From JAIBJN01 sp963784175 (GTDB taxonomy: Bacteria > Actinomycetota > Thermoleophilia > Gaiellales > Gaiellaceae), in NCBI GenBank assembly GCA_963784175.1, contig CAWAQJ010000014.1, positions 583,062 through 647,061 on the forward strand: a stretch of 64,000 bases of DNA, read 5' to 3'. Below are positions 32,500 through 39,410 of this stretch, one piece after another. The notes under the pieces are model-generated. The model worked only from the letters and a program-made list of their open reading frames with translations. It made no database searches and had not been told where the DNA came from. The translations under genes were made by a program, and so were the position numbers. The number at the start of each line of letters is the position of its first letter. Positions within the stretch are counted from its first letter, which is position 1.

Positions 32500-33174
32500 A
32501 TGGCGCACGGCCTCGTGCTCCAGAACGACACACTCGATCCCCCGGCGCTGCTCGGGGACTGGCTGGACGAGCGCGGGATCCCCTTCGAGGTGGCGAAGGT
32601 CTTCCAGGACGGCATGCCTCCCGACCCGGGCGCGTACGACTGGATCGCCGCAATGGGCTCGCGCCATTCGGTGACGGCGCCGGACCCCGGCTGGATCCCC
32701 GCGGAGGTGGAGCTTCTGCGTGCCGCCGTCGCCGAGGACGTCCCGGTGCTCGGGATCTGCTTCGGCGGGCAGGCGCTCGCGGCCGCGCTCGGCGGCCGGA
32801 TCTCCGCTGCGGAGCCGCCGACGGTCGGCTGGTTCGAGACGCAGACCTCCGAGCCCGACCTGGTGCCTCCCGGCCCCTGGCTCCACTTCAACTCGGAGCG
32901 CTTCGCCGTCCCGGACCGGGCCACGCTGGTCGCGTCCCTCGGTGAGAGCGCGAGCGCGTTCCGCCTCGGCCCCCACCTCGGCCTCCAGTTCCATCCCGAG
33001 GCGACGCCCGCCCTCGCGGGCCGCTGGGCCGACCACTACACCGAGTGGCTCGGCGAGCACGGCCTGACCCCCGCGGAGATCCGCGACCAGGCCCGCGCTC
33101 AGGCGGACGCGGTGGCGCCCCGCGCGTTCGCGCTCTTCGACGCCTGGTGGGCGGGCGTCAGAGGACCTGCCTGA
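32500..33174 (+). CDS. Class I glutamine amidotransferase-like hydrolase
   Basis: 224 residues. Nucleophile Cys87 in 'LGICFGGQALAAALGG' and 'LGLQFHPEATPAL' with the catalytic His/Glu. It belongs to the GMP-synthase-like stand-alone GATase group. As last gene of the permease-TMADH-GS-ALDH operon it probably releases glutamate from a gamma-glutamyl intermediate, the step done by PuuD or its counterpart in gamma-glutamyl ethanolamide pathways. This duplicates the activity class of the gene at 22742. The 3' end overlaps the convergent GntR gene by 17 bp. Confidence 0.88.
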   Translation: MAHGLVLQNDTLDPPALLGDWLDERGIPFEVAKVFQDGMPPDPGAYDWIAAMGSRHSVTAPDPGWIPAEVELLRAAVAEDVPVLGICFGGQALAAALGGRISAAEPPTVGWFETQTSEPDLVPPGPWLHFNSERFAVPDRATLVASLGESASAFRLGPHLGLQFHPEATPALAGRWADHYTEWLGEHGLTPAEIRDQARAQADAVAPRAFALFDAWWAGVRGPA

Positions 33175-33829
33175 TCGCCTTCTCGAACGCGGTGACGTGC
33201 CGGCTCGCGACCTCGGTCGCCGCGGCGGCGTTTCCGGCCTCGATCGCCCGCAGCAGCTCCCGGTGCTCGCTGACGGCCTCGTCGAGCCGTGCGACGCGGT
33301 CGAGCACGAGGAACCAGATGCGAAGCGAGAGGTAGTAGTAGCGCGATCCGTCCTCGCGGAGGAACGAGTTCCGGCAGGCGCGGTAGACGAAGTCGTGCAC
33401 CTTGCGGTCGAGCTCGATGAGCGTCTCGTTCTCGCCGAGCCGCTCGACGTGGTCGAGCTCCTCGAGGAGCTCGGCGAGCTCGGGGGCATCGTCGGGCGCG
33501 AAGCGCTCCGCCGCGAGCCCGGCCGCGAAGCCCTCCAGCTCCGACCGCACCTCGGAGATCTCGGCCAGGTGGCCGATGCGGATCTCGCTCACGAGCGTCT
33601 GCCGTCGCGGCACGACCGTGACGAGACCGTCCTTTGCGAGCCGGATGATCGCCTCGCGGATCGGTGTGCGGCTCACGCCGAGCTCGTGCATGACCTCGTC
33701 CTCGGCGATCGGCGAGCCCGGAGGCATCTCCAGCGTCACGATCCGGTGGCGGAGAACCAGGTAGGCGCGCTCGGCGAGCGACGCCCCGGTCGGAACCTCG
33801 TTCCCGAGCGCTAGCTGGCCGCTGCGCAC
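33158..33829 (-). CDS. FadR-subfamily GntR transcriptional regulator
   Basis: 223 residues. Winged helix ('AYLVLRHRIVTLEMPPGSPI', then 'AEDEVMHELGVSRTPIREAI' and 'IRLAKDGLVTVVPRRQ') followed by an FCD domain with metal-ligand pattern ('LIELDRKVHDFVYRA' and 'HRELLRAI'). It is distinct in sequence from the regulator at 23692. Its start is 1 bp after the stop of the DAO-family oxidoreductase, so it is cotranscribed with it from the AT-rich region near 35150. It likely senses a catabolite of this island and controls the oxidase gene, the facing amine operon, or both. Confidence 0.9.
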   Translation of the reverse strand: MRSGQLALGNEVPTGASLAERAYLVLRHRIVTLEMPPGSPIAEDEVMHELGVSRTPIREAIIRLAKDGLVTVVPRRQTLVSEIRIGHLAEISEVRSELEGFAAGLAAERFAPDDAPELAELLEELDHVERLGENETLIELDRKVHDFVYRACRNSFLREDGSRYYYLSLRIWFLVLDRVARLDEAVSEHRELLRAIEAGNAAAATEVASRHVTAFEKAIRQVL

Positions 33830-33830
33830 G

Positions 33831-35135
33831 TCAGCCGTTCACCGAGAAGCTCGAGTTCGGATTGATCTCGCGGTTGCGCGAGTAGAAGCCCGCGTCGAGG
33901 GTGAAGCCGCCGTAGGGAACCTTGACCTGCACCGGGCCCGTGTCATGGTCCTGGCCCTTCTCGCAGGCGTCGATGAGCTCCGCCATCAGGTGGCCGACGA
34001 CCGGGGCGTTCTTGAACTGGTTGCCGCTCGTGCCGACGGCCATGTAGAAGCCGTCGAGGTCGGACTTGTCGTAGATCGGGATCCAGTCGTCGGAGACGTC
34101 GTAGAGATCGACGATTCCGCGTGGCTGGTTGGGAATGCGAACGCCGGGAATGCGCCGGGCCACGCGATAGACCTGAGCTTCCCACTGCTCCTTGGTCACG
34201 TTCCGGTCGAACTTGTCGGGCTCCTCGACCCAGACCTGCGGGTCGCACTCCGGATCCTCGCTTCCGACAAGGATGTTGTTGCCGGACTCGGGGCGGAAGT
34301 AGATCCCCTGGTCGCCGTCGGAGGTGTGAAAGCCCTCGTGCTCGTAGTCGACGTCGTCGGGAGCCGGGACGATGTGCACCTCGTGGCGCAGGGCGCGGGT
34401 GCCGATCTTCATGCCCTTCTCGACGTCCGCCATCCGGTTGATGACGAACGAGTGCGGCCCGGCGACGTTGACGACGACAGGGGCGTCGATCTCCTCGCCG
34501 TTCTCGAGCGTCACGCCCTGCACGCGCCCGTTCCGGCGGATGGCCACGATCTCCCGGTTGAACAGGAACTCGCCGCCCTTGACCTCGGCCGCCCGCTGGA
34601 GGTTGTGGGACGCAAGCTGCGGGTCGTTCACGTACCCGGATCCCGGCGTGTAGATCGCGCCCGGCAACTCCTCCTCGGCCTTTTGCCAGAACACCTCGTC
34701 GTCCGGCCGTCGCGGCGGCCAGAACGCGTGGACGTCGTAGTAGGGCACACGCTCTGCCAGCGTCTCCGTGTCCCAGTCCTCGAATTCGACCTCGAGCTCG
34801 CGGTAGTGCTCGAGGACCTTCTCGTGATGGCCGGTCTTGCTCTTGAAGAGGACCGTTCCGCAATCCATGTACTTCGCGAATCCGCGCTCGTCCTCGAAGT
34901 CGAGGTAGTTCGGCCAGTCCTTCCAGTAGGCGAACCCCTCGTAGGCCATGGCGACGCCGTCCCACGACGAGTAGTGCGCGCGGACGATGGAGCACGAGTT
35001 GCTCGTCGGCCCGTAGCCCGCGGCCGGCAGCTTGTCGACGTTCAGAGTCTTGTAGCCGCGCTTCGCAAGCTCGAAGGCGACCGCGGCGCCGATCACTCCG
35101 GCCCCGATGATGATCGCGTCGGCGCTTCTCTTCAT
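33831..35135 (-). CDS. DAO-family FAD-dependent amine/N-methyl amino acid oxidoreductase
   Basis: 434 residues. 'AIIIGAGVIGAAVAFELAKRG' binds FAD. The rest follows the DAO fold of sarcosine oxidase beta, dimethylglycine dehydrogenase and PuuB-like enzymes, with 'VVVNVAGPHS' and the C-terminal 'DGFYMAVGTSGNQFKNAPVVG'. The usual His for covalent FAD attachment near the N-terminus is not evident ('GYGPTSNSCSIVRAHYS' occupies that area). It probably oxidises a secondary or tertiary amine, consistent with the methylamine/gamma-glutamyl theme. ATG 35135 follows CGGAGGAACGG. It is first in an operon with the GntR gene. Confidence 0.88.
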   Translation of the reverse strand: MKRSADAIIIGAGVIGAAVAFELAKRGYKTLNVDKLPAAGYGPTSNSCSIVRAHYSSWDGVAMAYEGFAYWKDWPNYLDFEDERGFAKYMDCGTVLFKSKTGHHEKVLEHYRELEVEFEDWDTETLAERVPYYDVHAFWPPRRPDDEVFWQKAEEELPGAIYTPGSGYVNDPQLASHNLQRAAEVKGGEFLFNREIVAIRRNGRVQGVTLENGEEIDAPVVVNVAGPHSFVINRMADVEKGMKIGTRALRHEVHIVPAPDDVDYEHEGFHTSDGDQGIYFRPESGNNILVGSEDPECDPQVWVEEPDKFDRNVTKEQWEAQVYRVARRIPGVRIPNQPRGIVDLYDVSDDWIPIYDKSDLDGFYMAVGTSGNQFKNAPVVGHLMAELIDACEKGQDHDTGPVQVKVPYGGFTLDAGFYSRNREINPNSSFSVNG

Positions 35136-35153
35136 CCGTTCCTCCGTGATATT

Positions 35154-35184
35154 GACGGTGGATTATTCAAATATATCAACCGTC
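35154..35184. promoter_or_regulatory. AT-rich divergent promoter/operator with inverted repeat
   Basis: The 68-bp gap 35136-35203 is strikingly AT-rich for this genome. It carries GACGGT (35154-35159) and ACCGTC (35179-35184) separated by 19 bp. Both a TTGACG-like -35 and TATATC are present. It is likely the shared control region for the DAO-GntR operon and the small gene at 35204, and a candidate site for the GntR protein. Confidence 0.5.
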
Positions 35185-35203
35185 GATCTCGTACACTGGA
35201 ACC

Positions 35204-35509
35204 GTGATCGTTCCGGTTCGGGACCTGCCCGCCCAAGAGGCGCCTGCGAGGCCCCTCGACGACGTGCTCCAGCGCGTGAATCGGATCCGGACCGAGCACG
35301 GGGTCGACCCGCTCTACGAGCTCCCGGCCGCCTGCACTGCCTGGGACGGCGGCGGCTGCGTCCTCGAGCGCGCGTTCGAGGATCTGGGGGTCCTGGTCGT
35401 CGACTACCGCCGCGCGTACGGCCCGGGCGTCGAGTTCGAGCACGGCCTCAGCCGATTCATCTGGGACTTCGACGCGGGTCGGCACACCGGACTTCTCGGC
35501 GCCCGCTGA
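35204..35509 (+). CDS. Small hypothetical protein
   Basis: 101 residues, not recognised. 'VNRIRTEHGVDPLYELPAACTAWDGGGC' region (key: one GGGC with two Cys 9 residues apart) and an acidic C-terminus ending 'FIWDFDAGRHTGLLGAR'. No signal peptide or membrane segment. The GTG at 35204 lies in the divergent promoter region with the DAO oxidase, so it is probably part of the same regulon. Codon usage is GC3-rich like its neighbours, supporting a real gene. Confidence 0.55.
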   Translation: MIVPVRDLPAQEAPARPLDDVLQRVNRIRTEHGVDPLYELPAACTAWDGGGCVLERAFEDLGVLVVDYRRAYGPGVEFEHGLSRFIWDFDAGRHTGLLGAR

Positions 35510-35718
35510 AGCTAGGGCCGGGCGAGGCGCGCGCTCGGGCTTGGCCGGCGAGCACGACGTTCTCTTTCGAGACGACTACGCGCGCAGCTTGTTCGAGCGT
35601 GAGGGTCGCCGGTTGCGCGTCCTTCAGGACGTCGCCCAGCTCGATCAGCCAACCCCCGAGCAGCGAATGACCCAGGCGGGTCAGACGGCGCGCGGTGCAG
35701 CCACCCGAAGTAGAAGAC

Positions 35719-36846
35719 ATGAGCGTCAGTACCCAGTCGAGCGATACCTCGCGTCTCCGGAGCCCAGAGCGGACCAGAGTCGGTGTCCCCGCAGTCGAGC
35801 GCGCGCTCGTCATCGCGCTCATCCCGGCGCACAACGAGGAAAGGCAGATCGCCGACGCGATCCGCTCGTTGCACGAGCAGGAGGCGCCGCCGGACATGAT
35901 CGTCGTCTGCGCCGACAACTGCACCGACAGCACCGCGCGCATCGCCGCGGGAGCAGGCGCTTACGTCTTCGAGACCGTGGGGAACGAGCACAAGAAGGCC
36001 GGGGCCTTGAACCAGGCCCTCGACCGCGTGCTGCCGGCACTCCGCGACGAGGATGCGATCCTCGTCATGGACGCCGACTCGATCCTCGTACCGACCTTCC
36101 TCGCCGAGGCGCAGAAGCACCTCCGCAACGGGTTCGGCGGAGTCGGCGGGGTGTTCACGGGCCGCTCGGGCGGGGGATTCGTCGGCATGCTGCAGCGCAA
36201 CGAGTATGCGCGGTACGCGCGCGATGTCGCGCGGCTGAAGGGAAAGGTGCTCGTGCTCACCGGCACGGCAACGCTGTTTTCCGCCCGCACCCTCCGACAT
36301 GTCGTCTGGGCTCGAGCCGAGGGAGTCCTTCCCGGCGGTCTCCCGCAGGTCTACGACACAAGCGTTCTCACGGAGGACAACGAGCTGACGCTCGGCCTGC
36401 TCCACCTCGGATACAAGGTTATTTCGCCGAAGGGCTGCCGCCTGACGACAGAAGTGATGGAGTCGTGGCGCGACCTGTACCGGCAACGACTGCGCTGGAA
36501 GCGCGGCGCGCTCGAGAACCTGCGCGACTACGGACTGACGCGGATAACGGTCAGGTACTGGGGGCGACAGATCCTCACATTGTTCGGGATCGTCGTGACG
36601 CTCGCGTACCTGCTCTCGCTCACCTGGTCGCTCGCGGTCGACGGAGCCGTCCACATGCATCCGATCTGGATGGCGGTGACCTGCGTGTTCGTCGCGGAGC
36701 GTCTCGTGACTGTGCGAGCACGCGGGCCGCTACAGATGGCGCTCGCCGCAACGGTGATCGTCGAGATGTCCTTCGACATCTTTCTTCAGGGCGTCCATGC
36801 GAAGGCGATTTGGGACGCCCTCCTGAACAACGAAAGGAACTGGTGA
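35719..36846 (+). CDS. Processive family 2 glycosyltransferase (PgaC/hyaluronan-synthase-like)
   Basis: 375 residues from ATG 35719; a GTG at 35695 would add 8 residues but lacks a ribosome-binding site. GT2 core: 'ALIPAHNEERQIADAIRSL', 'DDxD-equivalent CADNCTDST', DXD motif 'LVMDADSIL', acceptor motif 'LTEDNELT', and 'RQRLRWKRGA' (QxxRW), the mark of processive synthases making poly-N-acetylglucosamine, hyaluronan or cellulose. Two to three C-terminal membrane helices (about 300-365). It likely polymerises and extrudes a polysaccharide. The next gene starts 1 bp after its stop. The operon also contains a deacetylase, as in pga systems, and a sortase. The 209-bp gap upstream shows no clear promoter. 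Confidence 0.9.
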   Translation: MSVSTQSSDTSRLRSPERTRVGVPAVERALVIALIPAHNEERQIADAIRSLHEQEAPPDMIVVCADNCTDSTARIAAGAGAYVFETVGNEHKKAGALNQALDRVLPALRDEDAILVMDADSILVPTFLAEAQKHLRNGFGGVGGVFTGRSGGGFVGMLQRNEYARYARDVARLKGKVLVLTGTATLFSARTLRHVVWARAEGVLPGGLPQVYDTSVLTEDNELTLGLLHLGYKVISPKGCRLTTEVMESWRDLYRQRLRWKRGALENLRDYGLTRITVRYWGRQILTLFGIVVTLAYLLSLTWSLAVDGAVHMHPIWMAVTCVFVAERLVTVRARGPLQMALAATVIVEMSFDIFLQGVHAKAIWDALLNNERNW

Positions 36847-36847
36847 C

Positions 36848-37045
36848 ATGTACAACAGCGGAGTTCTAAGCGGTGGATTCGGCGCGGGCGGAGTGCTTGC
36901 CGGCGGCGGAGCCCTTGCAGCAGGCGGTGACCTCGGGGCCCTCCCGTTCAGCGGCCTCGGCCTCGTCTGGTTCGTCGTGGCCGCGTTCGCCCTCGTGATG
37001 GCGGCGACCGCCCTCTGGCGGATCGTGCCGCGCACACTGGCATAG
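36848..37045 (+). CDS. 65-residue LPFSG sortase-substrate-like mini-protein
   Basis: 65 residues. A Gly/Ala/Leu-rich N-terminal third is followed by 'LPFSG', a 19-residue hydrophobic helix and the basic tail 'WRIVPRTLA'. This is the tripartite cell-wall sorting signal (LPxTG-like motif with Ser in place of Thr, transmembrane helix, positive tail) with almost no protein in front and no classical signal peptide. The gene is locked between the glycosyltransferase (1 bp) and the sortase (2 bp), so it is most probably the sortase's dedicated substrate. It may anchor the polysaccharide machinery or its product. Too short for confident homology, but position and motif argue for a real gene. Confidence 0.7.
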   Translation: MYNSGVLSGGFGAGGVLAGGGALAAGGDLGALPFSGLGLVWFVVAAFALVMAATALWRIVPRTLA

Positions 37046-37047
37046 GA

Positions 37048-37722
37048 GTGAGGGCGTACGCACGCCCGTTTGCGGCCATCCTGGCACTTGCCGGGATGGC
37101 CGTTTTCGGCTGGGTTGCCGTCACCCTCGTCTGGGGCGAGCCCTTTTCAGCGATCACGACGTCGCGGGCACAGGGCGCGCTGCGAGTCGAGCTCGCGGAG
37201 AAGAAAACGGTGTCGGCGCCGGCAGACCGAGCCGAGTCGCCGGACCGAGCCGGGTCGCCGGCCGACCTGCGTCGCCGTGCCGCAGCGTTCGGCGCCCGGC
37301 TACGCGAGGGGGATGCCGTCGGGACGATCGTCGTGCCGCGTCTCGGACTGCGAATGGTCGTGGTGGAGGGGACTAGCGCGTCCCAGCTGGCTCGCGGCCC
37401 GGGTCGCTACCGGATGACGTCCCTCCCCGGGCTAGGAGGCACGGTCGCCATCGCCGGGCATCGCACGACGCACCTCCAGCCGTTCCGCCATCTCGACGCG
37501 CTGCGCTCGGGCGACAGCATCTACCTCGAGATGCCGTACGGAACCTTCCGCTACGTCGTCTACGCAGACGCGATCGTCGACGACCACGACTGGTCGATCC
37601 TCCGCCCCCGGCCATTCGAGAAGCTCGTCCTCTCGGCGTGCCACCCGCTCTATTCCGCCTCGCAGCGGATCGTCGTCTACGCGCGGCCTCCCGTGGGCTC
37701 GCCTCGTATGGCGGGCTCATGA
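37048..37722 (+). CDS. Sortase (class E/D-like transpeptidase)
   Basis: 224 residues. One N-terminal membrane helix (about 8-30), a linker rich in Ala/Arg/Pro, then the sortase beta-barrel: catalytic His138 in 'AIAGHRTTHLQPF', Cys198 in 'LVLSACHPLYSAS', and Arg207 in 'SQRIVVY'. It cleaves a sorting motif and transfers the protein to an amine on the cell surface. The usual TLxTC motif reads VLSAC. The candidate substrate gene lies directly upstream. GTG 37048 follows AGGAG; the last codons overlap the deacetylase start (ATGA). Confidence 0.92.
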   Translation: MRAYARPFAAILALAGMAVFGWVAVTLVWGEPFSAITTSRAQGALRVELAEKKTVSAPADRAESPDRAGSPADLRRRAAAFGARLREGDAVGTIVVPRLGLRMVVVEGTSASQLARGPGRYRMTSLPGLGGTVAIAGHRTTHLQPFRHLDALRSGDSIYLEMPYGTFRYVVYADAIVDDHDWSILRPRPFEKLVLSACHPLYSASQRIVVYARPPVGSPRMAGS

Positions 37723-38717
37723 CCATTCACTGGGCATCCTGGCAGTCCGGGATAACGCTGCCGAGATCACGCAGCCTCCCTCGGCGGACGTTCTGGCCGA
37801 CCGGGGCCACGACTCGTCGAAATGCTCTTCTCCTTGCGGTCGGGTTGGCGCTCGTGCTCGGCGCCGCGGCGCTCGGACTCGTTCTGCTCTCCCGCGACGA
37901 CACCGACCCGTCGCGCATTCCAGTCCTCGCCTATCACGGCATCACGACGGACTCGGCCGTCGTCGAAGGCGCGGGCGACCAACGCTTCTTCGACGTGCGG
38001 CTACCCGCCTTCCGGGAGCAGATGAGATACCTGGACGATGCGGGCTACGACACGATCACGCCGACGCAGTACAAGAAGTGGGTGTACGGCGAAGAGGTCT
38101 CGCTTCCCTCGAGACCGATCCTCATCACCTTCGACGACGGTCAGACGTCCGCGCAGCTCGCCACACCCGTGCTGGAGCACTACGGGTTCGGTGCGACGAT
38201 GTACGTCGCATCCGGGTTCGCGAACGGTGACTTCGGCGGGCCGAACGGCGAGGACAACTGGTATCTGGGCTGGGACGAGCTCGAAGGGATGAGCTCGAAC
38301 GGCGCCTGGTTCATGCAATTCCACGCCGGTCCGTCGGGCCACGCCTTCGTCCGCGACCCTGAGGAGCCCACCTGCCATCGTTTCTACCCGTGTCGGTTCG
38401 GTGAAGACGAGGCGACCTACAGGGCGCGGGTCAAGTCCGACGTGGCTCAAGGCCTCGGCGCCATGCGGTCGGCCTTCGACCTTCCCGCCGGCTGGCAGGG
38501 CGCGACGTTCGCCGTGCCCTGGGACGACGCGGCCCAGTCCAAGACCGCGACCGAGCCCTGGCTGGCCGCCTACTTCGCCAGTCAGTTCCCAGTCGTCTTC
38601 GTTCAGGAGAACCACGCCGGCGACGTGAATCATCAGCGGTATCGCTTCGAAGTCCACAACCCGCACGACCTGACGCAGTTCGAGTCCGGTCTCTCCTCGA
38701 CGCGGTTCGCCGGCTAA
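37719..38717 (+). CDS. CE4 polysaccharide deacetylase (PgaB/IcaB-like), membrane-anchored
   Basis: 332 residues. An N-terminal membrane anchor (about 37-58) is followed by the NodB fold: 'IPVLAYHGI', motif 1 'PILITFDDGQTSAQL' with the catalytic base and metal Asp, and 'FMQFHAGPSGHA', which supplies the zinc His residues of motif 2. It probably N-deacetylates the polymer made by the GT2 protein, as IcaB/PgaB do for poly-GlcNAc, acting outside the membrane. The ATG overlaps the sortase stop. The 3' end overlaps the convergent LuxR-type gene by 4 bp. Confidence 0.88.
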   Translation: MTIHWASWQSGITLPRSRSLPRRTFWPTGATTRRNALLLAVGLALVLGAAALGLVLLSRDDTDPSRIPVLAYHGITTDSAVVEGAGDQRFFDVRLPAFREQMRYLDDAGYDTITPTQYKKWVYGEEVSLPSRPILITFDDGQTSAQLATPVLEHYGFGATMYVASGFANGDFGGPNGEDNWYLGWDELEGMSSNGAWFMQFHAGPSGHAFVRDPEEPTCHRFYPCRFGEDEATYRARVKSDVAQGLGAMRSAFDLPAGWQGATFAVPWDDAAQSKTATEPWLAAYFASQFPVVFVQENHAGDVNHQRYRFEVHNPHDLTQFESGLSSTRFAG

Positions 38718-39286
38718 GCACCCTCCAAACGCGCCTCGCGCGCCAGGGCGACTGCCCCGAGCCTCGAGTGAACTCCGAGCGCACTCAGGATGTGGCGGAC
38801 GTGGTTTCGCACCGTTTCCCGGCTCAGGTGGAGATCCTCGGCGATCTGGCGCGTCGAGCGCCCGAGTTCGAGGAGCCCCAACACCTCGGCCTGGCGGGGT
38901 GTAAGACCTGGAAGGGGGGGCGCGGGCGAGCGCTTCGGGGCTTCCTTGACCTGGCCGAAGACGCCGATCACCCGCCCGCCGCGTCGAAGAGGAACCGAAG
39001 TCATCTCGACGACGACCCGCTCGTGGTGAGCGTTCAGGAGCACCATCTCGGCGTCCCTCACGGCCGTGACGCCCAGCACGTTCTGTGCAAACCGCTCCTG
39101 CGAGTGGAGCTTTTCCTCGGGAGCCGCAACCGACGTGAAATGGCGCCCCCGCACATCACCCACGAGCCGCCGCCCGGCTCGGTTGACCCAGCGAACCACA
39201 CCGGTCTCATCAAGGACGAAGCTGGGGACGTTGACGCGCTCGAGCGCGCCCTCGAGATCACCGCCCAGGGTGTCCGCGGCTGGCAT
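38714..39286 (-). CDS. PAS-LuxR (NarL-type HTH) transcriptional regulator
   Basis: 190 residues from the ATG at 39286. A PAS sensor domain (about 12-115: 'VPSFVLDETGVVRWVNRAG', 'VPLRRGGRVIGVFGQV') is followed by a LuxR HTH ('LTPRQAEVLGLLELGRSTRQ', then 'IAEDLHLSRETVRNHVRHIL'). The longer frame starting at 39400 would run through a terminator hairpin at 39364-39396, which supports the later start. It may sense redox state or a small ligand through PAS. It converges on the polysaccharide operon with a 4-bp overlap, so it could regulate that operon, but nothing in the sequence proves it. Confidence 0.85.
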   Translation of the reverse strand: MPAADTLGGDLEGALERVNVPSFVLDETGVVRWVNRAGRRLVGDVRGRHFTSVAAPEEKLHSQERFAQNVLGVTAVRDAEMVLLNAHHERVVVEMTSVPLRRGGRVIGVFGQVKEAPKRSPAPPLPGLTPRQAEVLGLLELGRSTRQIAEDLHLSRETVRNHVRHILSALGVHSRLGAVALAREARLEGA

Positions 39287-39363
39287 CCATCCAGTGTGCC
39301 CGAGAAGCTGCGCCCCTGTAACCCGAGCGACGCCAGTCGGGGCGCAATCGCCGACGGAGGCAG

Positions 39364-39396
39364 TGCTGCGGGGCCGGCGTTGCCGGCCCCGCAGCA
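39364..39396 (-). terminator. Strong hairpin terminator of the first LVIVD gene
   Basis: A perfect 15-bp stem (TGCTGCGGGGCCGGC, loop GTT, complementary arm) begins 15 bp after the stop of the gene ending at 39411 (minus strand). Confidence 0.88.
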
Positions 39397-39410
39397 TCAA
39401 TCAGCTTCGG

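Noticed and set aside
35512..36660. 382-residue minus-strand frame opposite the GT2 gene
   Set aside because: No recognisable motif, and the plus strand has intact GT2 motifs.
39286..39400. Longer N-terminus of the PAS-LuxR regulator
   Set aside because: The extra 38 residues are encoded by a 15-bp-stem terminator and lack coding character; ATG 39286 precedes the PAS domain.
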